Source: Cupriavidus lacunae (GTDB lineage Bacteria; Pseudomonadota; Gammaproteobacteria; Burkholderiales; Burkholderiaceae). From it: DNA of 64,000 bases. Made by a program: the position numbers and the translations under genes. The notes beneath the pieces were generated by a model that was not told where the DNA came from, searched no databases, and saw only the letters and a program-made list of their open reading frames with translations. Location: contig NZ_QKWJ01000006.1 of the NCBI RefSeq assembly GCF_003353055.1, positions 124,001-188,000 of the forward strand, read 5' to 3'. Each line of letters begins with the position of its first letter. The stretch's first letter is position 1. Below are positions 1 to 8,561 of this stretch, piece by piece.

Positions 1-1
1 G

Positions 2-847
2 GCGCTGGTCGGCTACACGATCATCCCGGCCATCCTGATCGGCCTGATCGATGTACGCGAGGTCAAGACCTCGACCTATATCGAATCGATCGCGCTGCGC
101 TACGGCATCACCAAGCGGCTGGAAATCGAGGCCAAGGTGCCGTACGTGCAGACCTCGGGCTCGACCATCAGCCGCGAGGTGTTCACCGGCACCGCCGTCA
201 ACAACGTGTTCGATTCCAGCGGCAAGGGTCTTGGCGACGTCGAGGCCACGCTGCGCTACCAGCTCAACTATGGCAACGAGAAGATCCCGTACTTCATCGG
301 CTGGCTGCGCTACAAGTCCAACACCGGCAAGGACCCGTTCGAGGTGGTGACCGATTGCGTGACGCGCTGCGTGGGCAATACCACCGGCACCGGACTGCCG
401 CTGGGGCTGCCAACCGGTACCGGCTTCCAGGCGATCCAGCCCGGCATCACCTGGCTGCTGCCGACCGATCCGGCGGTGTTCTTCGGCACCTTCAGCTACC
501 TGCACAACTTTGCGCGCGACAACGTGAGCCGCACCGTGCTCAACGGCGAGAAGGAGAACCTGGGCAAGATCGCGCCGGGAGACATCTTCGAGTTCAGCTT
601 CGGCATGGGCCTGTCGCTCAACGAAAAGGCGTCGTTCAGTATCGGCTACGACCAGGCCATCATCTGGCCGACCAAGCAGAACGGCCAGACCGTGCCGGGT
701 TCGGTACGCGTGACGCAGGGCACCTTGCTGGTGGGGTACTCGTACCGCTTCAACAACCGCTACACGCTGAACCTGTCGGTGGGCGCGGGGCTGACGCGCG
801 ATACGCCCGACCTGCAGGTGAATCTGCGCCTGCCGATCACTTTCTGA
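2..847 (+). CDS. Outer-membrane beta-barrel protein, C-terminal part
   Basis: The reading frame is open from the window edge, so the N-terminus is missing; 281 residues are visible. The protein has alternating polar and hydrophobic strands, many aromatic and Gly residues, no transmembrane helix, and ends in Phe (LPITF), the usual C-terminal signature for outer-membrane insertion by the Bam complex. It resembles the 'meta-pathway of phenol degradation' / transporter-like barrel family, but that assignment is by overall look only. A small Cys-containing loop (DCVTRCVG) lies near residue 120 of the visible part. A 9-bp GC-rich inverted repeat follows the stop. A substrate cannot be named. Confidence 0.7.
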   Translation, partial: ALVGYTIIPAILIGLIDVREVKTSTYIESIALRYGITKRLEIEAKVPYVQTSGSTISREVFTGTAVNNVFDSSGKGLGDVEATLRYQLNYGNEKIPYFIGWLRYKSNTGKDPFEVVTDCVTRCVGNTTGTGLPLGLPTGTGFQAIQPGITWLLPTDPAVFFGTFSYLHNFARDNVSRTVLNGEKENLGKIAPGDIFEFSFGMGLSLNEKASFSIGYDQAIIWPTKQNGQTVPGSVRVTQGTLLVGYSYRFNNRYTLNLSVGAGLTRDTPDLQVNLRLPITF

Positions 848-879
848 CGCGCCTTCCTGCGCATTTGCGCCGGACGTGA

Positions 880-907
880 CGCGTGCCCCGCATGCGCCGG
901 GCACGCG
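880..907. terminator. GC-rich hairpin after the barrel gene
   Basis: Perfect 9-bp stem CGCGTGCCC / GGGCACGCG with a 10-nt loop, starting 33 nt after the stop codon. No U-tract follows, so termination activity is inferred only. Confidence 0.35.
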
Positions 908-1062
908 TGCGCATCACATCCGGCGCCACGGTGCGCAAGCGCCGAAACGCGCCTTGCGCTGGCCTCATGAACGGCGTACAAAGAAATAACCCCGCGCCGC
1001 CAGCGGTACTTTCTTAGCAGGTTCAACCTCACCGGTGGTGCGGCCTGAAAAAGGAGAGAGAC

Positions 1063-1575
1063 ATGCGCAAACGCATCTTCTGGTTGTTGCCCGACCTGGC
1101 GAGTGCCCGTCGCACCATGGACGACCTTTTGCTTGCCCGCGTCGAGAACCGCCACATCCACTTCGTGGCGCGCGACGGTGCCGACATGACGGGCCTGCAT
1201 GAAGCCAACCTGTTCCAGACCTCCGACATCGTGCATGCCGCGGAAATGGGCCTGATGGTGGGCGGCGGCGTGGGCGTCGTGGCCGGCGTGGTGGTGGCGA
1301 TGTTCCCGATCGTCAGCGACTCCCCGCAGTGGGGCCTCGTCGGCGTGCTGGCGGTGCTGGGCGCGGTGTTCGGCGCATGGGCCGCAAGCATGATCGGCAG
1401 CTCGGCGCCCAACAGCAGGCTGCGTGCCTTCGAGAAGGACATCGAGGCTGGCAAGATCCTGCTGATGCTGGACGTTCCGCGCGGTCGTGTCGAGGAAATC
1501 GAAACCCTGCTGCAGAACGCGCATCCGGAAGCCAGCTTTGCCGGGCTGGACCCCGCGGTACCAGCTTTCCCCTGA
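1063..1575 (+). CDS. DUF1269-like small membrane protein
   Basis: A 170-residue protein with a strong ribosome binding site (AAGGAGAGAGAC) directly before the ATG. Residues about 60-120 hold two adjacent hydrophobic, Gly/Ala/Val-rich segments (a helical hairpin with GGGVGVVAGVVV), flanked by soluble N- and C-terminal parts. This matches the layout of DUF1269 family proteins, predicted inner-membrane or membrane-associated proteins of unknown function often linked with stress. It appears to be a single-gene unit: hairpins lie on both sides and the next gene begins about 270 nt away. Confidence 0.75.
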   Translation: MRKRIFWLLPDLASARRTMDDLLLARVENRHIHFVARDGADMTGLHEANLFQTSDIVHAAEMGLMVGGGVGVVAGVVVAMFPIVSDSPQWGLVGVLAVLGAVFGAWAASMIGSSAPNSRLRAFEKDIEAGKILLMLDVPRGRVEEIETLLQNAHPEASFAGLDPAVPAFP

Positions 1576-1591
1576 CCGGCACGCATCGCCG

Positions 1592-1613
1592 AACAGCGCC
1601 ATACGGCGCTGTT
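1592..1613 (+). terminator. Hairpin after DUF1269-like gene
   Basis: Stem AACAGCGCC / GGCGCTGTT with a 4-nt loop, 16 nt after the stop codon. A second hairpin (CACACCGGA / TCCGGTGTG) follows near 1675-1704. Neither has a clear U-run. Confidence 0.45.
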
Positions 1614-1844
1614 GCATGTCTCTGCGCGCCCATGCGGCGCGTTCCGGCGCGCATCTCTTAGCGCGCCCCGGCACACACCGGAGCCGTCCCGCGGTTCCGG
1701 TGTGATGCTGCTGCAACACTCGCATCTTTCCCGGTTTGCCCCCATCAGACGCATGCGGTAACTTGCATGACGGCGCGCGGGCCATCCATGCCGCGCCGCA
1801 ATACAACAATGAAGGTCAGCCGCACAGGCGGGGGGGGCGAGACA

Positions 1845-2978
1845 ATGAAGGCGAAATGGATCGCGTGCGGCATGCTGGCCGCCACGCTGGGATGGGCGCA
1901 GACGGCCCTGGCGGAAGCGGGCGTGACCCGCAACACCATCCGTATCGGCCAGTCGGCCGGCGTTACCGGCCCGGTGGCCGGCTCGGTCAAGGAGCAGATC
2001 GCCGGCGCGCAGGTGTACCTGCGCACTGTCAATGCCAGCGGCGGCGTGGCGGGCCGGCGCATCGAACTGGTCACTTACGACGACGGCTTCGATGCCAAGC
2101 GCACGCCCGACAACGTGCGCAAGCTGATCGACGAGGACAAGGTGTTCGCGCTCTTCATGGTGCGCGGCACGCCCCAGAACGAAAGCATCCTGCCCATCAT
2201 CGCCGCGCAGAAGGTGCCGCTGGTGGCGCCGCTCACGGGTGCCATCACGCTGCACCGGCCGGTGAGCCGCTACGTGTTCAACGTGCGCGCCAAGTACCAG
2301 GACGAAGTGGCGCGGGCGATCAACCACCTGGCCACGTCTGGCATGAGCCGCATCGGCATCTTCTACGCCAACGACGGCTTCGGCCGGGACGTGCTGGAAG
2401 GCTACAGCACGGCATTGCAGGCGCGCGGCGTGCAGCCGGCGGCGACGGTGAACTACGCCCGGCCCATGGGCGACATCACCCAGGGCGTGGCCACCATGAA
2501 CAAGGCCAATCCGCAGGCGGTGCTGGTGATCGGCTCGGGTTCCGAGGCGGCGCGCATCATCCGCGAACTGCGCCGCGCCGGCAGCGAGGCGCAGTTCGTC
2601 ACGCTGTCCAACAATGCCGCCGATTCCTTTATCCGCGAGCTGGGCGAGGATGCGCGCGGCCTGATCATCACGCAGGTGGTGCCCGGCACCAACTCGAGCC
2701 AGATGACGCTGGCCAGCGAATACCGCAACCTGGCCAGGCAGCAGGGCGTGGAGCCGTCCAACGCCGGCATGGAGGGCTTCATGTCCGCCAAGGTGCTGGT
2801 CGAAGGGCTGCGCCGCGCCGGGCCCGACCTGACGCGCGAGCGGCTGGTCACGGCGCTGGAAGGCATGCGCGACTATGATCTCGGCGGCATCCTGATCAGC
2901 TACAGCGCCGCGCGCCACACCGGTTCGTCGTTCGTGGAAATGTCGATCGTCTCGTCCACCGGCAAGCTGATTCGCTGA
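1845..2978 (+). CDS. ABC transporter substrate-binding protein, branched-chain amino-acid type
   Basis: A periplasmic binding protein of the LivK / Peripla_BP_6 family (377 aa). The chosen ATG gives a typical signal peptide (Lys-containing start, hydrophobic core, cleavage after ALA-EAG). Two upstream in-frame Met codons (1767, 1809) would put a charged, Gly-rich stretch before the signal and are less likely. The mature N-terminus [19 protein letters not shown] and the later [13 protein letters not shown] are typical family motifs. No permease or ATPase gene is adjacent, so it is an orphan receptor; such orphans are common in Cupriavidus. The ligand is unknown (amide, amino acid or aromatic acid are all possible). 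Confidence 0.85.
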   Translation: MKAKWIACGMLAATLGWAQTALAEAGVTRNTIRIGQSAGVTGPVAGSVKEQIAGAQVYLRTVNASGGVAGRRIELVTYDDGFDAKRTPDNVRKLIDEDKVFALFMVRGTPQNESILPIIAAQKVPLVAPLTGAITLHRPVSRYVFNVRAKYQDEVARAINHLATSGMSRIGIFYANDGFGRDVLEGYSTALQARGVQPAATVNYARPMGDITQGVATMNKANPQAVLVIGSGSEAARIIRELRRAGSEAQFVTLSNNAADSFIRELGEDARGLIITQVVPGTNSSQMTLASEYRNLARQQGVEPSNAGMEGFMSAKVLVEGLRRAGPDLTRERLVTALEGMRDYDLGGILISYSAARHTGSSFVEMSIVSSTGKLIR

Positions 2979-3015
2979 AACCCGTCGGGGTGGGGGGCTG
3001 CGGTATAGTCCCCGC

Positions 3016-3807
3016 ATGGCTACTCCTTCCCCTTCCCCCGATTCCCGTACCCCGTTCTCGCTGCACGGCCGCGTGGCGCTGGTGACCGGCGGCGCGCAGG
3101 GCCTGGGCCTGGCGATCGCCGCCGGGCTGGCCGATGCCGGCGCCCATGTGCTGGTGGTGGCGCGCAATGCGCAGCGCGTGCATGAGGCCGTCGCCGCGCT
3201 GGCCGCGCGCGGCGGCAGCGCCGAGGCGCTGGTGCTCGACATCACCGACGAGGCTGCCGTTGCGGCGGCGTTCGAGCGCATCGACGCGGACCATGGCCGG
3301 CTCGACATCCTCGTCAACAACGCCGGCGCGCGCAATCGCAGCACCATGGCGCAGCTCGATGCGGGCGACCTGCGCGCCATGCTCGAAACCAACCTGGTGG
3401 CCCCCTACGCGCTGTGCCGGCTCGCCGCGCAGCGCATGCGCCGCGGCGACTACGGGCGCATCGTCAATGTCAGCTCGATCGCGGGCCAGGTCGCGCGCGC
3501 CGGCGACGTGCTCTATCCCGCCACCAAGGGCGGCCTGGATGCGCTCACGCGGGCCATGGCCGCCGACCTGGGCCGCCATGGCGTCACCGTCAACGCGATC
3601 GCCCCGGGCTACTTCGCCACCGAACCCAACCAGCCGATGGTCGAGGACGAGAGCGTGGCAGAGTGGCTGCGCCAGCGCACCTCGCTGGGCCGCTGGGGCC
3701 AGCCGGAGGAAGTGGCGGGCGCGGTGGTGTTCCTGGCGTCACCGGCCGCGTCCTATGTCACCGGGCAGGTGCTGGCCGTCGACGGCGGCTATCTCGGGCA
3801 CTTCTGA
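3016..3807 (+). CDS. SDR family NAD(P)-dependent oxidoreductase
   Basis: Classical short-chain dehydrogenase of 263 aa. It shows the cofactor-binding TGGAQGLG at residues 24-31, NNAG at 101-104, a catalytic Ser in NVSS (153-154), and the catalytic pair YPATK (Tyr167, Lys171), followed by the usual PGYFATE and C-terminal [10 protein letters not shown]. The motif set resembles gluconate 5-dehydrogenase and 3-oxoacyl-ACP reductase-like enzymes. It lies 37 nt after the binding-protein gene on the same strand, so co-transcription is possible. It ends against a convergent LysR gene, with a copy of the short intergenic repeat between them. Confidence 0.85.
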   Translation: MATPSPSPDSRTPFSLHGRVALVTGGAQGLGLAIAAGLADAGAHVLVVARNAQRVHEAVAALAARGGSAEALVLDITDEAAVAAAFERIDADHGRLDILVNNAGARNRSTMAQLDAGDLRAMLETNLVAPYALCRLAAQRMRRGDYGRIVNVSSIAGQVARAGDVLYPATKGGLDALTRAMAADLGRHGVTVNAIAPGYFATEPNQPMVEDESVAEWLRQRTSLGRWGQPEEVAGAVVFLASPAASYVTGQVLAVDGGYLGHF

Positions 3808-3820
3808 CGAGCCGCCGGCA

Positions 3821-3846
3821 GCAAAGCGTACCCAATTCTGCGTGCC
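3821..3846 (+). repeat. Short intergenic repeat, copy 1
   Basis: A copy of a motif with core AAAGCGTACCC then two variable bases and TTCTGCGTGCC. It is flanked by inverted GCCGGC blocks and sits between convergent genes. Other copies are at 7691, 7931, 15641, 15775, 15892 and 51386. Confidence 0.6.
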
Positions 3847-3872
3847 GCTTTTGCCGGCTCTCCGTCGGCTTT

Positions 3873-4778
3873 TCAGCGCCGTGCCGGCGCTTTGCCACCG
3901 CGGTAGAACGCCCGCAGGGAGTCGATCATCGCGGCCGCCGCGGCCGAGTCGCCGCGGTCCTTGAGCCGCACCAGGCAGATATCGCGCACCAGCGACGGCA
4001 GTTGCAGCGGCCGGATCGCCAGTCCCTCGCGCCGGAACTGGAAGAGCGCCAGCGAAGGCACCGCGCTGATGCCCAGCCCCGCCTGCACCAGCGCCGCCAC
4101 CGTCGCCAGGTGTTCCACCTCCATCACGCTGGTCAGGCGCAACGGATGCAGCGCGGCGTCCAGGTGCTGGCGCACGCTGGTCGTGCGCGACAGCTGGATG
4201 AACGGCAGGCCGGCCAGCATCTCCGGCGCGATGCGGCGCTTGCGCGCCAGCGGATGGTCCGCCGGGCACACCAGGTGGAAGCTGTCGCGCACCAGCGGCT
4301 CCACGCGCAGGTCGTCGTCCTGGGCCGGCGCCGGGGCCAGGGCAAAGTCGGCGCGCCCCTGGCGGACCAGTTCGATGCAGCCGTCGGCGAGCTGGTCGAA
4401 CAGTTCCAGCACGATGCCCGGATATAGCGCGCGGAACTGCGCCAGCAGCGGCGGCAGGTCGCCGCCGGCCAGCGAGGGCAGCGCCGCGATCGACACCCGG
4501 CCCTTGCGCCGCTCCGCGTGCGCGCGCAGGTCTTCGAACGCGGTTTCGAAGTCAGCCAGCAGCCGGCGCGCGGTCTGCTCGAAGCGCACGCCATCGCTGC
4601 TCAGCTCCACATGCCGCGTAGTGCGCTCGAACAGCCGGCTGCCGGCCTGTTCCTCCAGCGTCTGCACCAGCGCGCTGAAGGCAGACTGCGACAGGTGGCA
4701 GGCGCGCGCCGCGCGCGTGAAGTTGCGGTAAGTGGCCAGCGCCACGAAGGCGCGCAGGTGCTTGACCGAGAGGTTCAT
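3873..4778 (-). CDS. LysR family transcriptional regulator, divergent from atuA-like operon
   Basis: A 301-aa LysR regulator. The N-terminal winged helix-turn-helix (LKHLRAFVALATYRNFTRAA, then LSQSAFSALVQTLEEQ) is complete only from the ATG at 4778; the longer open frame is non-homologous. The effector-binding domain includes the usual GRVSIAALPSL and VPSLALF segments. It faces the AtuA-like operon (4894) across 115 nt that contain a T-N11-A dyad, so it probably controls that operon in response to a metabolite of the pathway. Confidence 0.85.
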   Translation of the reverse strand: MNLSVKHLRAFVALATYRNFTRAARACHLSQSAFSALVQTLEEQAGSRLFERTTRHVELSSDGVRFEQTARRLLADFETAFEDLRAHAERRKGRVSIAALPSLAGGDLPPLLAQFRALYPGIVLELFDQLADGCIELVRQGRADFALAPAPAQDDDLRVEPLVRDSFHLVCPADHPLARKRRIAPEMLAGLPFIQLSRTTSVRQHLDAALHPLRLTSVMEVEHLATVAALVQAGLGISAVPSLALFQFRREGLAIRPLQLPSLVRDICLVRLKDRGDSAAAAAMIDSLRAFYRGGKAPARR

Positions 4779-4794
4779 GGGGTTTGTTGGATTT

Positions 4795-4809
4795 ATCGAG
4801 CAAGTCGAT
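4795..4809. promoter_or_regulatory. Candidate LysR operator between LysR gene and atuA-like gene
   Basis: ATCGA-N5-TCGAT perfect dyad containing a T-N11-A core, the generic LysR-type box, placed 17 nt upstream of the regulator start and 85 nt upstream of the divergent operon. The binding role is inferred from position and symmetry. Confidence 0.5.
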
Positions 4810-4893
4810 AGATTAATCCAAATAATCCGTTTTTTGGCTGGACGTACTCGCCCTAGAATGGGATCGACCCCACCAACAACCCTGCCCCCGACC

Positions 4894-6255
4894 ATGACTG
4901 CTCCCTTGCTGATCGGCTCCGGCGCCGGCTTCTCCGGCGACCGCACCGATGCCGCGCTGCCGGTGGTGCGCACGCTGATTGCCTGCGGGCAGCCGTCCGC
5001 GCTGATCTTCGAGACCCTGGCCGAGCGCACGCTGGCGCTGGCGCAGCTGGCACGGCGCAACGATCCCGCGCTGGGCTATGAGCCGCTGCTCGATGCGCTG
5101 CTGGTGCCGGTGCTGGGCCTGTGCCTGCAACACCGCATTCCCATCGTCGGCAATTTCGGCGCCGCCAATCCGCGCGCCGCGGCGCGGCGCGTGCTGCAGC
5201 TGGCGAAGGAACTGGGCCTGCCCGCGCCGCGCGTGGGGGTGGTGGAGGGCGATGACCTCTCCGATGATGCGGGGCGCGCGCGCTTGCAAGGCATTCTTGG
5301 CGATGCCTTCGACGCCGATCGCTTCGTCAGCGCCAACGCCTATATCGGCGCCCAAGGCATCGCCGAGGCGATCACCGCCGGCGCCCAGGTGGTGGTATGC
5401 GGGCGCGTGGCCGATCCGGCACTGGCGGTGGGGCCGGCGATGGCGCACTTCGGCTGGTCGTGGGACGACTGGGACCGGCTGGGCGCCGCCACCATGGCCG
5501 GCCACCTGCTGGAGTGCGGGGCGCAGGTCACCGGCGGCTACTTTGCCGATCCCGGCATGAAGGACGTGCCCGATGTGCATGCGCTGGGCTTCCCGATCGC
5601 CCAGCTCGACGCCGAGGGTGGCATCGAGATCTTCAAGGCCGCCAACACCGGTGGCTGCGTGGACCTGCGCACGGTCAAGGAACAGCTGCTGTACGAGGTC
5701 CATGATCCGGCCGCCTACCTGACGCCGGACGTGGTCGCCGACATCGGCGCCGTCACCGTGGCGCAACTGGGCCCGGACCGCGTCGCCGTGCGCAATGTGC
5801 GCGGCCACCCGCGCCCGGCGCAGCTCAAGGCCAATGTCTTCAGCCACGGCGGCTGGCTGGCCGAGGGCGAGATCTCATACGCCGGCCCCAACGCCGCCGC
5901 CCGCGCGCGGCTGGCCGCCGACATCCTGCGCCGGCGCATGCAGCTGCTGGGCCATGACGCGCCGATCCGCTTCGACCTGATCGGCGTGCTCAGCGTGCTG
6001 GCCGACGACGGCGGCGCCATGTTCGCGCAGCGCCAGCCACATGAGCAAGCGGCGCAGGACGTGCGCCTGCGCGCCGCGCTGGCGCATGACGACCTGGCGG
6101 TGGCGCAGGCCCTGCAGCGCGAGGTCAATGCGCTCTATACCTGCGGCCCGGCCGGCGGCGGCGGCGTGCGCACCGCGCAGCGCGCGCGCCTGAACGCGGT
6201 CTCCTGCCTGGTGCCGCGCGAGGCCGTCGCGCCCACCCATACCTTTATCGCCTGA
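4894..6255 (+). CDS. AtuA-like acyclic terpene utilisation family protein (DUF1446)
   Basis: A 453-aa protein of the AtuA / DUF1446 family. The start at 4894 gives the typical N-terminus LLIGSGAGFSGDRTDAALPVV. Other family-like segments are IVGNFGAANPRAAARR, CGRVADPALAVGPA and TGGYFADPG. AtuA is required for citronellol/geraniol catabolism in Pseudomonas, but its exact reaction is not established. The family also occurs next to Bug receptors and CoA enzymes in Burkholderiales with unknown substrates. Here the C-terminal part of the longer AtuA proteins is a separate gene (6268). It probably forms one operon with the two following genes. Confidence 0.8.
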   Translation: MTAPLLIGSGAGFSGDRTDAALPVVRTLIACGQPSALIFETLAERTLALAQLARRNDPALGYEPLLDALLVPVLGLCLQHRIPIVGNFGAANPRAAARRVLQLAKELGLPAPRVGVVEGDDLSDDAGRARLQGILGDAFDADRFVSANAYIGAQGIAEAITAGAQVVVCGRVADPALAVGPAMAHFGWSWDDWDRLGAATMAGHLLECGAQVTGGYFADPGMKDVPDVHALGFPIAQLDAEGGIEIFKAANTGGCVDLRTVKEQLLYEVHDPAAYLTPDVVADIGAVTVAQLGPDRVAVRNVRGHPRPAQLKANVFSHGGWLAEGEISYAGPNAAARARLAADILRRRMQLLGHDAPIRFDLIGVLSVLADDGGAMFAQRQPHEQAAQDVRLRAALAHDDLAVAQALQREVNALYTCGPAGGGGVRTAQRARLNAVSCLVPREAVAPTHTFIA

Positions 6256-6267
6256 GGAGGCCCGCAC

Positions 6268-6621
6268 ATGACCGCCACCGCCGCGCTCTACCAGTTCGCC
6301 CATGGCCGCACCGGCGACAAGGGCAACCGTTCCAACATCAGCGTGATCGCCTACGACGCGCGCGACTACGACCACCTGGTCGCGCATGTGACTGAAGACG
6401 CCGTGCGCGCGCTGTTCCGCGAGCGGCGGCCCACGGCCGTCACGCGCTACCTGGTGCCGTCGCTGCAGGCGATGAACTTCGTCCTCGACGGCGTGCTCGA
6501 TGGCGGCGTCAATGACGCGCTCAACCTCGACACGCATGGCAAGGCGCTGTCCTTCCGCCTGCTGCAGCTTGAGATTCCGGTGCCGCCGCGGCTCGCTGGC
6601 GGCGCCCCGGATCACCACTGA
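6268..6621 (+). CDS. AtuA-associated small protein (detached AtuA C-terminal domain)
   Basis: A 117-aa protein beginning 12 nt after the AtuA-like stop with a GAGGAGG-type binding site. It matches the small domain at the C-terminus of full-length AtuA proteins: it begins with LYQFAHGRTGDKGN and contains the conserved LNLDTHGKALSF region. The 'GRTGDKG' segment is the most recognisable feature. It is presumably a partner of the 4894 product, forming the two-subunit form of an enzyme that is fused elsewhere. No signal peptide or membrane segment is present. Confidence 0.75.
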   Translation: MTATAALYQFAHGRTGDKGNRSNISVIAYDARDYDHLVAHVTEDAVRALFRERRPTAVTRYLVPSLQAMNFVLDGVLDGGVNDALNLDTHGKALSFRLLQLEIPVPPRLAGGAPDHH

Positions 6622-6666
6622 TTCATGGCTTCACACCGACAACGATTTCAACAGGAGACCACCACC

Positions 6667-7632
6667 ATGACCCCGTTTCTCAAGCCACTGGCCGTTGCCG
6701 CGCTTGCGCTGATCCTGCCCGCGGGGCAGGCCTGGGCCGAGTTCCCCGACAAGCCGATCCGCTTCGTGGTGCCGTTTGCCGCCGGCAGCGCCACCGACCA
6801 GCTGGCGCGCGCCATCGGGCAGGCCATCACCGTGGACAGCAAGGCCACCGTCGTGGTCGACAACAAGCCGGGCGCCAACGGCTTCATCGCCGCGTCGGAC
6901 GTGGCCAAGGCCGCGCCGGACGGCTACACCGTGCTGATCAGCACCAACACCACGCATGCGGCCAACGAGCACCTGTTCAAGAAGCTGCCGTACGACCCGG
7001 TCAAGGACTACACGCCGATCACCGCGCTGGGCCGCGGCGGCCAGATCATGGTGGTCAACCCGCAGGTGCCGGCCAAGACCGTGGGCGAGTTCATCGCGCT
7101 GGCAAAGCAGCAGCCGGGCAAGCTCAGCTTCGGCAGCGGCAGCTCGTCGTCGCGCATTGCCGGCGAGCTGTTCCAGCAGATGGCGCATGTGGAGCTGCTG
7201 CACGTGCCGTACAAGAGCAACCCGCTGGCCATCACCGACCTGCTCGGCAACCAGATCCAGATGATGATCACAGACACCGCTACCGGCCTGCCGCAGGTCA
7301 AGAGCGGCAAGCTGCGCGCGCTGGGCGTGTCGGGCAAGGCGCGCTCGCCGCTGGCGCCGGAGGTGCCCACCATCGACGAAGCCGGCGTCAAGGGCTACGA
7401 GATGAGCTACTGGTTCGCCGCCTATGCACCCGCGGGCACGCCGCAGCCGCTGGTGGCGAAGCTCAACGCCATGATGGTCAAGGCCGCGCGCAGCGATACC
7501 GCGGCCAGCTTCTACAAGGCGACCGGCACCGAGGTGTTCACCAGCACGCCCGCCGAGCTGGCGAAGTTCCAGTCGCAAGAGTCCGGCAAGTGGGGGCGCA
7601 TCATCAAGGCGGCGAATATCCAGCCAGAGTGA
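6667..7632 (+). CDS. Bug family tripartite tricarboxylate transporter receptor
   Basis: A periplasmic receptor of the Bug/TctC family (321 aa). The ATG at 6667 has a binding site (CAGGAGACC) and gives a signal peptide ending at AWA-EFP. The mature start FPDKPIRFVVPFAAGSATDQ and the YDPVKDYTPIT motif are diagnostic. It is the last gene of the AtuA-like operon and is followed by a strong terminator. No TctA/TctB membrane genes are adjacent, as is usual for the large Bug families of Burkholderiales. By context it may collect the organic acid degraded by the AtuA-like pair. Confidence 0.88.
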   Translation: MTPFLKPLAVAALALILPAGQAWAEFPDKPIRFVVPFAAGSATDQLARAIGQAITVDSKATVVVDNKPGANGFIAASDVAKAAPDGYTVLISTNTTHAANEHLFKKLPYDPVKDYTPITALGRGGQIMVVNPQVPAKTVGEFIALAKQQPGKLSFGSGSSSSRIAGELFQQMAHVELLHVPYKSNPLAITDLLGNQIQMMITDTATGLPQVKSGKLRALGVSGKARSPLAPEVPTIDEAGVKGYEMSYWFAAYAPAGTPQPLVAKLNAMMVKAARSDTAASFYKATGTEVFTSTPAELAKFQSQESGKWGRIIKAANIQPE

Positions 7633-7662
7633 GCACGGAGCAGGACAAGCTCCCATGCATGG

Positions 7663-7690
7663 AAAACGGGGCCACGCGGCCCCGTTTTTT
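7663..7690 (+). terminator. Rho-independent terminator of the atuA-like/Bug operon
   Basis: 11-bp stem AAAACGGGGCC / GGCCCCGTTTT with loop ACGC and a run of six T, 30 nt after the Bug stop codon. Confidence 0.9.
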
Positions 7691-7716
7691 ACGCAGAAGT
7701 AGGTACGCTTTGGTGC
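7691..7716 (-). repeat. Short intergenic repeat, copy 2
   Basis: On the minus strand this reads AAAGCGTACCTACTTCTGCG, a variant of the core motif, directly abutting the terminator T-run. The rest of 7717-7930 shows no gene. Confidence 0.55.
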
Positions 7717-7930
7717 TTCCGGCCTTGACTGACAAGGCCCGGCCAAGTCGGGCCGAGCGCTGGCCTCCTGCGCGGACCGCCACCTGCCGGGGTTGCCTCC
7801 TGAAGGACTGCGTGGGCTGGCGCACGCGGGTTCGTTGCGCTTGGCCGGGAGTCATCCTGGTGACCAGTCTGGCGTATGGGACGGATGGTCCCTGTTCTCG
7901 TCAGGACGCCCGGAGGCTGTCATCCCGCTG

Positions 7931-7957
7931 CTCGCAGAATTGGGTACGCTTGCACGC
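7931..7957 (-). repeat. Short intergenic repeat, copy 3
   Basis: The minus strand reads AAGCGTACCCAATTCTGCG, matching copy 1 over the core. It lies 27 nt beyond the 3' end of the GNAT gene. Confidence 0.6.
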
Positions 7958-7984
7958 TGACCGTCCGCCGGCGGTACGCGCAGG

Positions 7985-8374
7985 TCAGGGCCGGCGCCGT
8001 TCCATGGCCACCATCGATGGCGTAAAGCCGAGCTGACCGAAGAAGGCGGCTTCCGAGGAGCGCGCCGCGCGCAGCATCCAGTTGATATCAGGGTCGTTGC
8101 CGACGATATGCCGCACCAGGGCACGGCCGATGCCGCGCCGGCGGTGGCTGGGCGCCACCGCAACCATCGACAGGAATCCGTCGCAGACGTCGTCGCACAG
8201 CGCGCGGGCAAAGCCCACGACCTCGCCTTTTTCGACCGCCACGACCACGCGCTGGGAATTGGCCACCAGCCGCGCGAATTTCTCCGGGCCGCCCACCCGG
8301 TGAGCCCAGCCATTGGCGATCAGTAGTTGCCTGGCTGCCTCGATGTCGTCGGGCAACAAGTTACGGATTTCCAT
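7985..8374 (-). CDS. GNAT family N-acetyltransferase
   Basis: A 129-aa acetyltransferase. The start at 8374 (MEIRNLLPDD) follows GGAGAGCCGCC and fits the fold; the open frame extends further upstream without homology. The acetyl-CoA binding motif A is clear (MVAVAPSHRRRGIGRALVRH, about residues 65-85), preceded by the GFARAL strand. The family transfers an acetyl group to an amine; the acceptor cannot be predicted. The C-terminal LGFTPSMVAMER is also typical. It is divergent from amn, with about 190 nt of shared upstream region. Confidence 0.85.
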   Translation of the reverse strand: MEIRNLLPDDIEAARQLLIANGWAHRVGGPEKFARLVANSQRVVVAVEKGEVVGFARALCDDVCDGFLSMVAVAPSHRRRGIGRALVRHIVGNDPDINWMLRAARSSEAAFFGQLGFTPSMVAMERRRP

Positions 8375-8561
8375 TGGCGGCTCTCCCAGTAAAACGTGTA
8401 CGGCCCCTCGCCGCCCCTTGCCACCAGGGGCGCCGCGAGTCGAGAACGGCACGGGAACCCATGCCGCACAATTGGCGGAGTGTAGCGAGCGTGCGCGGGC
8501 GCGTCAATTTGGCCTGCGGCGGGGTGGGGGGCTGCTCACGCGGGCGCGCCGGCGCGGTATC

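Noticed and set aside
1029..3392. 787-codon minus-strand open frame across several plus-strand genes
   Set aside because: It runs antisense to a DUF1269-like gene, a binding protein and part of an SDR gene; its product is Arg/His/Ala-rich without any recognisable fold. It is a high-GC shadow.
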